Assembly (NCBI GenBank): GCA_037176885.1 | Contig: JAWWNJ010000096.1 | Location: 310,001-374,000, forward strand | DNA from: Favolaschia claudopus | Taxonomy: Eukaryota > Basidiomycota > Agaricomycetes > Agaricales > Mycenaceae | Reading direction: 5' to 3' | DNA: 64,000 nt | Shown: positions 20,661-33,766 of the stretch, piece after piece | Numbering within the stretch: position 1 is the stretch's first letter | How the letters are laid out: each line of letters opens with the position of its first letter | The notes under the pieces: model-generated | The model's database searches: none | What the model saw: the letters and a program-made list of their open reading frames with translations, nothing else | Told to the model about the DNA's origin: nothing | Program-made: the position numbers and the translations under genes

Positions 20661-23600
20661 ACTCGGTGCGATTTATATGCGTCTTGAGTTTCGGGTAAGT
20701 ATTGCGATCGAAATGTGGAGAGAAACTCTCGAGACACTTGAGGGAAGGAGAGCGGGATAAGACAAGTTGAGGGACGGTTATAGCCTTCGGAGTAGTTTCA
20801 GAAGATTGGCTATCAGAACGCGAGAAGCAAGGGAATGAAATGCCCTACAGGGTGTCGCTTGTTATGACCACATGAGGAATCTCGTCGCTGTAAGCCGTCA
20901 CTATATGCAAACAGTGATGATGGCAAGAAGAATTCTGCATGCATACGCCAGCCCAATCTATAGAACACCTTCTCGAGCATTCAGCCTTAGCTGAGCTGAT
21001 AGCCAATTTCCCAGAGATTTACACGAGGTGCAGTCTATTTTCAAAATACTTACAAGTACCTGTGAAAACAGGCCCCGATCAGATCATAACTTTCGAGTCG
21101 GAGGGTTATGTGATATGTTTAAACAGATGTAGAGAGCCTGAGAGCCAATACCTGCGATTGAGAAAGAAGTGAGAAGAAGTTTCCAACTTCTGACTGTTGA
21201 GCTGTGATACCGGTGTACGTGCTGAATAATAATGAGCATCCAAGTCAAAGAAATAGGTTGAAGGCATTCCTTACTATAGAAAAGCTCCGAGCTATGGCAG
21301 AGAAAGCAGAAACCATGTCTTTCGAGAACAGCACCCATGCTAAGAAAAACCTACAGCTTCTGCACAGCGCTGCGATGACGCTCGAACGCAGCGCAAAAAC
21401 GAGGGAGTTGTCTGAGCGCTGTAGTGGACAAGGCAGTGGATCACAGGCAACATCCCGGCCGTATTCCCGTTTTTATATTCCGGCTCTAAGGAATAACAAA
21501 ACAACGACTCGCATCCGCTGTCTACCAGCACCTACGCATGCAGTCAATTATGCGGCTTTAAGGATAGTGATCGTACCTTGCTCTTTGGAAAGTCAATTGA
21601 ATGAGTCCTCCATGAAGTATAATAGCGACGGCAAGAACAGCAGAGTGCTTCTCTTGATTCTTCTTCCCATCTTTCCCCTTCCCGAAGAGAAAAGCCGGTT
21701 GAATCGCGAAAACCGAGTACCCGGGTTCAACCTGGACCACAAATAGAGATAGTCAGGCGACGACTAGGTCAAGATTACCTCCAAGATTATGATCAATCGT
21801 GAGCGCTTGGAGTGAATGGGAGGTCGAAGGGGGAGCAGCAATATATTCCAGCCCCGAACCTGTGCGGCTGTGATGAGAGTCAGTCCTCTGCGTTATAAAG
21901 AAATATATCTCGCAAAAACTAGTGAAACGGACAAACCTTACAAGAGTGGCATTCAGTTGAATGTTATCCAGAAACGAAAGTTCCATATTCGATTGCGACG
22001 GTGCATGGGTCGGTGATTCTTTTGCTAACTGAACTCGCTCTTTAGACTTTTACGAAAAGTTTGGAGATTCCGAGTCTGAGAGAATCATTGGAGAATCAAG
22101 GACATTGGTTTCGCTGGAAATTGAGACAGCTGTGGATGCACCTTTCAGCTAGCCGATCTTGCAAATGAAGCTTCCCAGGGCCATAGCGAGCGGAAAGCGT
22201 CGAGGAATGGGCTGTCGAGGTTTGATGCAAAGCTGGCCGGAGTTTGCCGGTGATTAGGGATCAACCTCGGTTGCGGGTCAAATAGGGTATCCGTCGGAAC
22301 AACGGATGGATTCCTAAAATGGAAAATGTTCATCAAAGAACTTCAACCGGCTCGTTGACTCGACGACGATAGCCCAGTGAGCATTTATTGTCCTATACTA
22401 ATACTTCAACCACATAAGCCGTGACGATATGGACACCAAACCTCGGACTTTCACCACTTTCTTTACACGTAAAGTGAGGAGCTGATTCAAATTTAAGTAA
22501 TTATCGCCGCTCATTCAACCTCGCTCCAAATATGATTCTGTGCATAAATTATTGTCCAAGTCCATCGCTACTGTGAGTGGGTCCGACAGGTCAGACCCAC
22601 ATGACGTGCGATTCTCGTACAAGTCAAAAAGACTTTTTTTTCCGGCACAGTCGTTTCCGAATATTGGTCTATCGATCACTAGCAGGTTGAGACGAAGAAA
22701 CATAGGCACTCGAGGTTAATGCCAGGTGCGAATTGATCGAAAGCAAAGAAACTCTCGGCGTATAGCCAAGCAGCCCTCGGGTCCGTTTCCCCCACAAATC
22801 TCAGGGAACTGCTTCTTACGACCCTGTAATTATGACACTGTCACTGCCATCCAAAACGCCACCGTCGAAGTGCAGGGAAACCACTGTGTCACACCGATGT
22901 TAAGTATCGAGAAAGATTTTGCGCGACGTCTGTGGACAACCTCCGAACCGCCATTTCAATCAGTTTCAACTTCGGCTTTACGGCGACGTTTGCTCGTGAT
23001 AGCCTCCCGCCGCGGTGACCAAGGCCGTCGCACGTTCGCGGGATCGGACGGAGGCTGCGGAGCCTTTAGTATCCATGAGTTTGTCAGCCGCCTGGACCGG
23101 CGCACCGGCGCCTAACAATTACGATCATGAATCCAATCCCTTTTCCTTCACGTCTGCACAAATTTCTGTGCTTGGTCCAGCAGCGCCCGACTCACTAACA
23201 GCTACCGTGGCTCAATTGCATACCTTTCAAACGTGCCCCAGCTCAACCAAGGCTAATAATACTGTAAGTAATACTTGATAAATTTCTCCTCATTCAGGCC
23301 CAAATGTCCACCAATGTGACTGGAAGTTCCTCAATGAAAGTACAGCCTAGCAGTGTAAACGTAAGCGGCTTTATAACAATTTCTCTTTTTGTATGCAGAT
23401 CTGCAGCCCAGCCTCAGCTCGTCTAGGCGACGTCCAACAGCGGGCTTCGAGTCTGAGGCAATCAAATTTCATTATAGGCCGAGAAGAAATATCAGAACAG
23501 AAGCGAGACAGTTCGGTTCTCTTGTATAAATCTCTGAGCATCGCAGCCCAATTCAGGAGTGGGCCAAAGAATTCCTTCGTCTCGGTGTGGGATTACCATA

Positions 23601-24180
23601 ACTATACCAGGCGAAGACGACTTTTAATTAGTATGGGTCCAGCGTGTTCAAGTTCGTGCATGCAGTTCATGGATGGAGAACTCGAGGAGGGGTAGGAAAC
23701 GGCGATCATCTAAAACAAAGCGAGGTATGTAGGTAATCATATGTATCATCTCCGAATAATCAACGCCACGACAAAACTTCCCTGTTTCGACGAGTTTTGG
23801 CGGCCCGGCGCGACAATGTCAATGGCTTCCTCACTCGCCGTTCTGCTTCAGCCGTTTACAGCCGAAAATATACTCCGAGGTTCCAGAGACGGACGGACAC
23901 ATGTAGTCTATTCGCTGGACGCGCCAACACATTACATACTTTTACAAAAGAGCCAATCCAACGCTGGGCATTTTGTTACTGCTACAAAACTACTACAACA
24001 ATAGCATAGAATGGAAGCAAGAAGAAGCGGTGCTTGCGCCGCACGATGATATGGTATGGGGGGGTGGTGATACATAGAAGAACAAGAAAGGACAAAAAAG
24101 AGAACAAGAAAAAAAATGATAGCATCGAGAACTAATTTGCAATTTATCAAACATAGGAGATATTGTCCGTCATCGGCTAG
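20661..24180. other. 3.5-kb gene-poor region
   Basis: No gene with recognisable family features. A weak plus-strand candidate starts at ATG 23075 (MSLSAAWTGAPAPNNY) and stays in frame to 23695 across two GTAAG..AG intervals at 23264-23297 and 23361-23398, but these would be only 34 and 38 bases, shorter than any other intron in the window. The remainder has scattered short frames on both strands and may be old, decayed transposon or gene sequence such as the missing aquaporin half. Confidence 0.4.
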
Positions 24181-25682
24181 CTAGGACACCTGGGGATAGT
24201 TTTAGAGCTCGAGATGTAAATGAAAAGCAGGGTAGGATATGATACTCACGTAGTTCGATATAGAAGAGAGCTCCGTAGGGAAGAAGAGATAGGAGGAGGA
24301 GTGGTCGGCATTTTGAGAAGCGTATTTTTGTTGCATGGGGATGGGGGAAGTGTCCGGGCCGTGGTGCAGGGACGGTGCGGCGCTCCACGATGCGTTGCCG
24401 TCATACATCGAAGAGTATCGGGTATTGGAGAGCGAGACAGGGTTGCCGGTGTAGGTAGAATGCGCGGCATAGACGGACGAGGACGACGGGGAATAGGTCG
24501 CGGTATTCCGGGGGTAGACGAACTTGTACGTCGCAGAAAAGAGAATCGACGAGCCTTCGTTTTTGGTGACATGTTGGAAGATCGTGAACCGCGTTGGGTC
24601 TGTGTAGGTGATGTGGAAGGTAAGAAGAGCATGTATGGTGCGGGAGCTGTAACCGTACCTGGGCTGTCGACGATGACTCGCCAATAGTTAGGAACAAGCT
24701 GCGTACTGTAAAGGAATCCGGCGGGTTGGGGGCTCTCGTCGGTCACAAGAACCAACGGTACGTTCTCGGCATGTAAGAGAATGTCTTCAGCTTCTGCATA
24801 AACGCTGAATCGGGAACATGCAGCCACAGGCGAAGGAGCGGTGAAAGATACAGTAGGGTTGATGATTTCAAGGCGCCGTGGATGGTCAGAGACATGAACG
24901 ATGTCCCCTGCCTCTGACCAAGGTGAGGAAGTGGGAGCGCGGTGTCTATCGGGGGAACCCTCTGGCAGAATGTCGATGTAAATGGTGACATCGCGCGATG
25001 TGGAAGGACCAGAGAAGAACCCATCCCCAGTGGGGGAGATTGGAGAACTCAGGGCGCTATCGGTCGAGGCAGAAGAGCCAGAACCGTCGGGCTTGCGGAA
25101 TGGAGACAGCAGCTGAAGCACTGTAGAAATAAATTTAATTCAACTCATTATTCACATAAAAAATCGGGAAGGAGAAGAAACGCACGCTGGGTGCCCCCAC
25201 ACGACTCCCTTAATTGTTGAAGCCGACTACCAACTTGTTTGGGGGAACGGCGTTTTCCGGTTTTGTCGAAGATGTAGTCTGAGATGAAGCGGTTCCGACG
25301 AGGGAAGCGACCAAGCATGCGGGTTTCCCGAGAATCGTCGGGCTGATACTTCTCTAAGCCTATATGGCGGGGCTACCATCAGAGGAACTGAAAATGAGTG
25401 ATCAAATTAATGGCAATTACCTTCGAGCAGTGCCGCCTCGAGGTCCATCGGCCAAACCGTTTCACCCCCTCTGGACGTTTTCCAAGTCTTTCGTACCTTC
25501 AAGACAGACTGCAAGACATCCTTGGTGGTCTGACTCTGACTCTGCAGGGTAGGCGACACGAAAGCGTTTTTGTTCGGGGGTGACGATGGCAGATCAGAGG
25601 CAGGTGTCGGAGGCGTCGAGCAACCTGCTGACGAGCCTGAGGTGGAAGGGGTGTTGTCGCGTTCGGTCCAGTACATCGACAT
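24181..25682 (-). CDS. TEA/ATTS-domain transcription factor
   Basis: Nuclear DNA-binding regulator of the TEAD/Tec1/AbaA class. The TEA domain is split by an intron (25360-25420): the first part ends VWPMDLEAALLEG and the second reads LEKYQPDDSRETRMLGRF, RRNRFISDYIFDKTGKRRS and KQVGSRLQQLRESCGG. The last stretch (PKQVGSRLQQLR) is the recognition helix. The N-terminus is Ser/Thr/Pro-rich, and the C-terminal two thirds carries a partly folded region (DVTIYIDILPEG, YWRVIVDSPG, TRFTIFQHVTKNEG) followed by a Tyr/Ser-rich end. Exons are 25421-25682, 25186-25359, 25120-24659, 24599-24250 and a 9-base final exon at 24189-24181; reading through the last donor gives the same two extra residues first. 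The start is the first ATG, 50 bases below a TATA box. In fungi such factors control development and filamentation. Confidence 0.9.
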
Positions 25683-25731
25683 CGCAAGGGAGCAGCAAAG
25701 TTGAGCAGAGGGGGTCAACCGGGAATAGCGG

Positions 25732-25738
25732 CTTTATA
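25732..25738 (-). promoter_or_regulatory. TATA box of the TEA-domain gene
   Basis: TATAAAG on the minus strand, about 50 bases before the ATG at 25682. Spacing is short but usual for fungi with compact leaders. Confidence 0.55.
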
Positions 25739-28700
25739 CAGCTGGCTGAAGGTGCTTAAAGAGCAGATCCCCGTGAGGCGATTTAACCAATATTAGATGT
25801 CGTCGGTGCCACGGCCTGTCTGAGATCGCCAAAGACAAGGACTAGCAGCGCTTGTCAGTGCAATATGCCGTTAGAAAGAACAAAGGCAAAGGTCGGGAGC
25901 AAGATCGCAAAGTTTGGCTTTAGTTGCGCCCCCCGCGGCAGAGCGAAACAGTGGCTGTGTGCCGGTGCCAATTACGAGGCGCCGGCTCTTCCCATCCCAG
26001 ATCTCGCGAAGCGAAGCAATCCACTAAATTTTTCGCGACCCTGTCAAAACATCTCGTTAGTCTATGAACCAAAGCAATTAAACTCGTTTCGGCACTTGTG
26101 GATCCTCTTCTGGATATGAGATGTCCAACAGTTTGACATTCTCTGGTCTGTCGAATTTCAGCGCGGGAAATCCCTCCGCTGCTGCTATCTCACCGGTTGC
26201 CCAATTGGGACACACAGGCGCTCTCCATGCGCTGATCCGTCGGCAAACTCTCACCTCGCTCAACATGACGACACTTTTAATTATGCGGAGAAGCAGGGAG
26301 AGCTCGGAGGACTGATTGTCTGTGATTAGTATTGCTTCCGTGTCGGTTGCGAACCCTTTTGGCTAAGCTGTGGGTCGACGAAGCAAAACGACTAGGAAAA
26401 AAAAGCCAAGTCGGTTCGCATTTTCACGAGACAGCGCAACGGACAATGCCGTGGCAATTTACTGCCGCCTCGGCTTGGGCTTCTCTATATCGCGGAGCTA
26501 GTTCTCGTCCGTCGTAAATTGCGCTCCTTGAATAAGCAGAAGGTACAATCAGCTTTAGTTACAGGCAACGCAAGAGAGCGAGGAGAATCAACAGGAGCGC
26601 AAAAATAGTAGATTTTACAGTGTCTAGCACAGGTCCCGGAAACACTGCAGCGCCTCTTTCATTGACCTCCTCCTGATGACTGTGGGGTGGAGTTTGACGT
26701 ACCGAGATGCACGGAGACAAAATTTTCATGAATGGCAGTCGACGCAGTAGCAGCATGGTCTGGTTTCGGAAAAGAAATCGTACCGACGCTTTCTTGGAGC
26801 TGCAACCTGACGGATAGAAAGTGAACATTGAATTGTACCGCGGGGTAGAAAGATATTTGCTGCCAGTTACCGTGCCAGTGACTCGAGCCAAGAGTGGGTC
26901 TACCAGCGCGTATGATGTCCTGCTCGACTCAGGGATCTGCGCAAGGCACAACATGTTGAGTTGCAATGGTCAGACTGGATTGAACCCAACTGGAGTAAAG
27001 ATCACGATCGCTATTCAAGCTCATTCAGAAAAAGCCTTGGGAGAAACTAAGTAAGAACGGGCACTCAACTGTCACCCATCTCTAATCATGATAAACTGCG
27101 GGCAGCTTTCGACCTAAATATCAGATATGGAAGCCTACTTCGGGCATCCAAAACGGAAATTCTTCTATGTTCAAGGATGTTTCCCGCTGCCAACGCTGAT
27201 TGGCAGAAATTAAGCGCCGAATACTTATTAATACTACAGCGTCGAACTCTCTTTGCATCACTCGACAGTCATAGCTGTGAGCGGTTTTCAACGCGGTCCA
27301 GGGAGCACGGATTCCAGAGCTGCTGAGTGGATAGCAAGTCGTATTTTCGCCCAGCCTATGATCGGAAAGCAGACTTTCATAAATCACTGACTTTATCTGC
27401 AGAAGAACGTCAAAAAGTGGAAACATGATACTCTGATGCCAATGCGTCTAAACTCGTCTGAAGAACCCCTTTGCTTTCGAGTCAAATTGGAACAGGAAGC
27501 TGGAGTAACGGAGTCGCACCTCAGTAAAACATACGAGACGGGGGAAGCGGGCGGGAAACACGCACCGGGGAGAGAGACACACGAGGATTCGGCGAGGAGG
27601 ACTCCCAGAATTAGCCTGTGCATGAGGGAAAATGTCAAGAGATCATCATGTGTCACATCACGCTGTTATGATGCGACTCTCCGGCAACCAATGATTGGGC
27701 CCGCCTCGCACCCGAAAGCAGCGGAACAGTGGCGGCCGTTTCCTGCGAGAAGGTCTACAAAATTAATTGAGAGTCTCCGCGACTCGATTCGACTTCGGGA
27801 TGTTGCGTGCGTGCGGTCTTCTTCTTCTCCGTGATGAAGTTGATAGAGGATGCAATTAGTGTAGCGCTCTGTGCATTCGAATACAGAATAGCGACTCATC
27901 CAGCCCGCGACGTCCCTTCATGTGTTCACCCCATTCGTGTTTATTGTCCCCAAATTTTCGCGACTTGTGCTTTTGGCAAGCGCGCACCTCATCGGAAGCT
28001 CTTGAATCTGAACTCCACGCTGTCCTCGGACTGTTTGGTGGCATGTCGTTAACAGACCTGTTGACAAGAGACAGAGACCTGTTCAAAGTTACGATGGTCA
28101 CCTTCGAGGTGCTAGGAGTTCTACTCGGAAAGTCGGCAGATAGGGTGGGACCTCTTCCATATCTCAAATGAATCTCGCAATTCAACTTCTCCGGACTAAG
28201 AATGGAGGGAGTCAGAGAGACACAAAACCATAGAGCAGAATTTTAATAAAACAGTCTACTGTACTTCATGAAGAAACAATGGCAGCTAAGAACTTGAAGA
28301 AGTACAAGGAAGTCTGGAAGTAGTCGAGTAGATACAAACATCAGATGCGAGAGAGGGAAAAACAAATGCCGCGTGAAGCGAGACGGGCATTCATTTATTA
28401 ATCAAAATGTTGAGACCAAAACGATAAAAAAAAGGTGGGAGGGGACCGAACATCCGGACGTCGCCTCAGACGACGCCAAAGCAATTTCCCCATCACAATT
28501 AAGAGAGAAGTCTATCAGGCAGTCGAATGATTGAAGGTCCAAACACCCGTGCAGCCGAAGACTGCGACCGACGACATGTAAAAGTTCAAACCAAAGTCGA
28601 TCTGCAAGCTGTCGGTGACGCATTGACGCTTCGCGCTGTGGGGTAACGGATCTCTGACCCGTCCTTAGCCTGGTCAATCACTCGGCCCAAGTGAAACCTG

Positions 28701-29114
28701 CCCACGTGGAGGCGCACCCGAGGCAATGCAATGACCATGGCGTCCACACAGTGCATACACGGACCCGAATTTCAACCGGTCCGGAGAGCAGCTCACTGTG
28801 CAGGGGATCGCGTGGATCCTGAGAAATCGGTAGAGCGCCAGGTAGAGTGTGCGATCGTACGCTCGGATTTTGGAAATGGATGCAGAGCCGAGGGCAAAGC
28901 GAAGACCGGGTTGTAACGCGGGATCGCCAGGTGGCTCGTGTGGGTTATAATTTCTAGGTCCGAAGGTAGTAGAGTAGGGAGGGGCGCATCGGGCGGCATT
29001 CATAGGCAAGATATGAACCGAGCAGCGACTAATGGAAGCGGGAAGCAAGAAGAGAAATCGGGGGGGTCGTGAAGGAGGTATAGGCCGCCTTCAAGCTTCC
29101 CGTGGGTCGGTGAT
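25739..29114. other. 3.4-kb gene-poor region
   Basis: No complete gene is supported. Two minus-strand pieces look coding: 26266-26078 (KFDRPENVKLLDISYPEED) and the end of 26966-26559, which finishes in a hydrophobic tail (STIFALLLILLALLRCL). Another minus-strand stretch at 28950-28640 can be read as NYNPHEPPGDPALQPGLRF then a splice into DPRDPLHSELLSGPVEIR, and might be further 3' exons of the 29115-30315 gene. None matches a family I know. Confidence 0.35.
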
Positions 29115-30315
29115 TCAAATGGTAGTCGGGGACACCGTGCCAGAAGCGAAGGAGACAGAGGGAGGACAAGGAGCTCCTGCTCGTTTTGGCAAGGGCCGCT
29201 GGGGTAGAGGGGTGGCGGTTGGAATAGCGTCAGGGAAGGTGAGCCCACTCATGACTGGGAAGCGCTCGTCCTCGAAGAACTGGGGAAAACTGCTGCGGTA
29301 ACCATTGGTCGAGCGCTTCACGGACGGAATATACCGATAGGGCGTTCGTACAGCGCTGAGGGAGTGTAATATTAGCTTCGAGACCGGGCTAAGGGGGTAA
29401 ATGAAGACTGCACCGTTTCGATAGATGATGAACGTATTCTGATAGAAAAGACGACCTGGCGGTAAAAGTGTAGGATGCTGGCGCCCTGGAGACACAAAGG
29501 GGAAAGGTCAATCTCAACCCATCAGTTTCTGGCGAAACACATACGAAAAGGCAGGGCGTGAATAGAAACGATGAGAATAATTCGGTGCACTGGCCGCGGG
29601 TTAGAATCTTTGACGGTCAGAACTACGAGGACTCACGAAGCCGTCAACTGAGCTTTAGCCAGTTCAGCCGCGAACCACTGGGAATTAAATCTGGGAATCG
29701 ACTGAGCTATCTAGGTCTCGGATCCGACAAGCAACGAACGTACAGCTGTGCGGATGGTCCGTATAAGGTCTCTCGATTTGTGAAAGAGGAAGCGCTACAA
29801 CAGCGAATGGTTGAGAAGTAGGTAATAACAGGGAGAATGTGGGATCGCACGGAGACGGAAGTTTTACAGTTCCTGAGATGACCTTGGGAGCAGGGATGGG
29901 TTGCTGGGAATAGGATGATATTGTGGAAGGACTGTATCGGTGTCTGTCGGCCTGCCGGCTTCACAGAAAGCAGAACCGCTCACCTCGGGGCCCCAGCTTG
30001 CATACCCGGTAGCTGTTCACTGGATTTCCCGCCACTGCGCCAATATGGCACCTCGTCGAATAGAGAGTCGGGTTCAGACTCAGTCTCATCGCTTGCGTTG
30101 CTGTAGGAGTCGTTGCCAGGATCAGACACCTTCACCAAGCGCTTAAAAAGTAGAGTAACAATGGCGGAGGCAACAAAGGATATGACGAGTTGCTTGATAA
30201 TTGCCAAGCTGCGGAGGAGATGTAGGATGGAGAAGGCGGCGTATTGCAGGCTGGCAAGCCCTACAGCGACCACGAAGATGATGGGCAGGGTGTGGAAGGC
30301 GCCTGTCGAGGACAT
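29115..30315 (-). CDS. hypothetical N-terminally membrane-anchored protein
   Basis: The ATG at 30315 starts two hydrophobic helices (PIIFVVAVGLASLQYAAF and LVISFVASAIVTLLF) separated by a short basic stretch. Then comes an acidic Ser-rich part (DETESEPDSLFDEVPYW). After introns, small exons read SPSTISSYSQQPIPAPK and RFLFHKSRDLIRTIRTA, and the last exon reads SKLILHSLSAVRTPYRYIP then Pro-rich sequence to a stop at 29115. Several junctions, including a weak GTCATC donor and an 11-base exon (TTGACGGCTTC), are uncertain, and the gene may continue past 29115. No known family. Confidence 0.4.
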
Positions 30316-31381
30316 GGTAGGTGAGGAAAGCTAAAGAGGAGAGATTGCGCAATGACTCACGTCTTATACGACTCTTTGTTCTTTGTCGTTGCCCAAGCGT
30401 ACAAAGCGCTTATGAGTAGCCTTCAAAGAACTTCAAAGCGCCAGAGGGTAAAGGGAACAGAGCAAAGGTATTCCCACGTCGACAAAGGGAAGCCTTTGCC
30501 AAAGCGTAGGCAAAGCGGGTACTGTTTCCATGGCTTGAATACCTGAGCGTAGTAGACAAAGACGAAAGACAAAAAGACAGAAAATCGTTCGCCGGAGCCG
30601 AGACGTGATTCAATCAAATTTATTTGATGGTGAATGTTGTAACTTGTAAGAGAAGTTGTCTGCAGGTCATAGGAGATAGCCAAAGAGCTCCAGGGTCCAG
30701 ATTTTTCGGAAACACCGACAGGGCTTGAACTTGATTCACTTGACAGATGAATGCTGGTTCAATAAATCGTTGACTCATTGAACCTTGATGTTCTGGGGCC
30801 TCGTTCCTGTGCGTCGTGCGAGTTGTGAACGCCCTTAGCCAGATTGACATGAAGCGAGGATATGCCTTGGCGGCCTCACCATTTGTTCCTCGAGTCCCTG
30901 TAGTGTCAAACAAGAAGCAGCAATTCTCCGAGTTTGAGCTCAGAAAAGAACCATAACACACCCGAGTCGTTGAACTATGGATGGGGGATCCTGTTCCAGG
31001 CGATACACCCTTCCAAGTGAATGGGTACCGGCCTGCAGGTGCGGTGACGACATCTCTGGCCAATCAGCATTAGATCTACTGGGAGATAAAGTGTCAATGT
31101 AGTTATCCGTGGTTTCAGGCGTTTTCGAAAGACTTTCAATTGTCGGCCCGACATACCACCAGGCGATGAAGTTTCACCGGCTCCCTTGAAGGAAGGCGGA
31201 GATTCGCATAGAATGAGTTACCTTCTTTGCATGTCATGCGCAGAAGCCGTTGCCTTCTCTGTAATCCATGTCCAAGAATGCGCACAAAATGGAACCCTTC
31301 AGTGGCGGATTTTCGAGAACCTTGACATTTTGAGACTGTTGGCGGCACGCCATGGTGCACCCAGGGGCGGCTGAAAGATGT
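30316..31381. other. intergenic region
   Basis: A minus-strand frame at 31063-30620 is open for 147 codons but has no motif. A plus-strand promoter-like element was not found. Nothing else can be supported. Confidence 0.35.
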
Positions 31382-31840
31382 TCACCCTCCGCGGCTATTG
31401 AAGACGCCGACAAGAGCCAATGCGGCCATTGCCGGCTTGAAGGCGCGCGCTTTGGGCGTGGATTTGACAGGTCTAAGATAGCGAGAGACAGAGAAGGCGT
31501 CGACGTCCAATGACAGCTGGTACGCAGTCTGCGGATCAGGGCCTACACCGGAGTAACTGACATTAACAATGAACCGAGCCGAATAAGCAAGAATATAGCC
31601 TTACGGGATGAGGTGTCTTCGAGCGGCGTGATTTCGGTGCGGGAACTTCATCTGAAAGATATCCTGGATTTGGAAAACTACGGATGACCGCATGAGATAA
31701 TGGGTTTCGAATTCTGGGGACGGCATGAGCCCACCTGCGAAGACGAGTTCCCCGCCTTGTACCCGCGGTTGAGAGAGACACGAAGAGAACAAAGTTGGAC
31801 GCGGCCGACAAGGATAAGATTGCGAAGGAGGTCGTGACAT
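31382..31840 (-). CDS. hypothetical protein, two exons
   Basis: From ATG 31840 the first exon reads MSRPPSQSYPCRPRPTLF and further on GGELVFAGGLMPSPEFETH, ending at a GTAAGG donor near 31602. A short intron ends with AG at about 31557, and the second exon reads YSGVGPDPQTAYQLSLDVD then SVSRYLRPVKSTPKARAF to a stop at 31384-31382. The frame also stays open upstream to a Met at 31927. Composition looks coding, but I recognise no domain; it may be a fragment of a larger decayed gene. Confidence 0.35.
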
Positions 31841-33766
31841 CCTGATAGCTAACGATGTGGAATCTTGTATTGGAAAGACACTTTCCGCACGCTGGCCGAA
31901 CAGTGAGTCATACGGCGCTGATATCATGCACCAGCTGTTAACTCTAGGAGCATAGATTTGGTGAACGGTAATTTGATCGAAAGCGAAGACAATGTGTAGT
32001 ACGGCCTAATTTAGTCTTGAGCTTTGGTGGCAGTTTTTGAAACAGACGTTCTGTTAGAACTTGTTGGAGGCGCAATAAAATCCGGAGATTGTTTCGAAGC
32101 GGTATGAGCCCATCTTGACATGAATAGAATCTGGTTGGTCTGGATGAATTATTACCTAAAAAAATTCGGCGGCAAAGCTTGATTCGAGTGCGACCTGAAT
32201 GTCCGTCATTTGAGAACAAATCAGAGGTGCTGCAACCAAGCTGCAACGTAGCCATGACACTGTGAATCTCCCACCGGCTACAAAATGACGCAGAAGTTGG
32301 CAGAGCTTGAATATCACAACTTGAAATGTAGCCCGAGCCGTCCCATACCTCCGAAAGGTCCTTACTCAAGGCTGGACTCCCAAAACTTGAAGCGAAACTT
32401 GAATACAAGTCTCTATCCAACCTCTATCGATTACAGAGCAACGGGAGACCGAGTTTCGGGAAAGATTTGACCGTGCCTTCGCAAGTTTCCAGAAGACTCG
32501 GTGTGGCGAGGAGGTGGAAGGGAAGAGAGAAACGCACGGTGGCAGCACTGCCACGAACACGAGCACGTGACTTGTCGCGGTTGCTTTCTTCACCGAGCGA
32601 ATCGACGCGACGAGCCTAGACTTGCGTGCCTTTCGCGTCGGTCACACGTTCGAAAGCTTCGAGCCCCCATGTTTCTAGGAGGAAAGGTGCACGCTTATAG
32701 GAATTATAGGGATTCATTCGCAGTACCTAAGCCTAACTTGAGGGACTTTGAGGGACTACCCGCAGCCGTACCCGGCAGACCCGTACCCGCTCCACCCGAC
32801 TGAACCCGTCCGCCGACGGCGCGGGCTCGGCAGCGGGCGGACGAGCTCGGGGAGACACGCGGTACTAGACGGGTCAGCGGCAAATTCGGCGAAGCTGATC
32901 TTACCATGAAGTGTTGACGGCTTCTAGCTCGGCGGCGCCACTCCCCGGGATCCGTCGCAGCCGCTTTGGCAGTGGCTGTGAAGAATTGGCGAAGAAGCAT
33001 CAAACCGAGGTTTCGGGAATGGGGAATACTAAACCTTGGCAAGCAAGGGAATCTTCAAAGCCCAGGCTGCCGAAATTTGAAACTCAAGCCCAAAACCAAC
33101 CCAAAACACTCCCTCAGTAACCCACATCTGATCGCTGACGCTAACAACGTTGACCACGATCGATATATACTTGACCTAGAGCTACTGAGAGCTCGAGAGA
33201 CGCGGGCTTGGTTGTTCGCAGACTATTTCTACGAGCAACCCATGAACTAGATAATACTAAGGTTGGAGGCCTAGCTAGCAGTGGCACGTCTGTGCCCTGA
33301 CCCGCCCAGCCTCTCAGGGCAATTTGCTCCAAATATCTTATCGCAACGGGACATGATGAAATTCAAGAGCTCGCTTGGCAGGCACTCCGAGGCATTTTCC
33401 CTCCTTATCCGTCTACAAGATGTTGAACATTGCTGAATTCACGGGCGATTTACATACCAAATCCATCTAATGCTGGTTGACGGTATTTCTTCTCTGCCCT
33501 CCGACAGACTCTGCTTGACTTGGCATGAAAATAGTACTTCATTGAGTATATGGCTCGAAGCCAACTTGAGTAAAGCTAAGAGAACGCCGCGCCTCGTGCT
33601 CACACGAGCACAAGTTCTCAGGATGCCAATGGGGATGTGAAACATCAGCCGGATAAGAACGCCAAGTGATACGTAAGTATCCTACATAAAACGAACGAAA
33701 AGGTATGGCGCGCGAGTTGCACTTGCTCACGCTCTAGCACCAACCACAGTTGTGCCTTTGCTTCCA
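31841..33766. other. 1.9-kb intergenic region
   Basis: Contains a GC-rich patch with repeated GTACCCG elements around 32755-32850, and two tandem copies of GAGGGACT near 32740. A minus-strand open frame (32420-31944) has no motif. The right end should hold the promoter of the POT transporter. Confidence 0.4.

Noticed and set aside
23075..23695. possible three-exon plus-strand gene
   Set aside because: It would need introns of only 34 and 38 bases, while well-supported introns here are 47 bases or more, and there is no domain.
24220..24687. 155-codon plus-strand open frame rich in Arg and Gly
   Set aside because: It lies fully antisense to the well-supported fourth exon of the TEA-domain gene, and its composition is that expected of a reverse-strand shadow.
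32704..33042. minus-strand Arg/Ser/Gly-rich frame over a GC-rich patch
   Set aside because: Low-complexity composition explains the open frame; no conserved features were seen.
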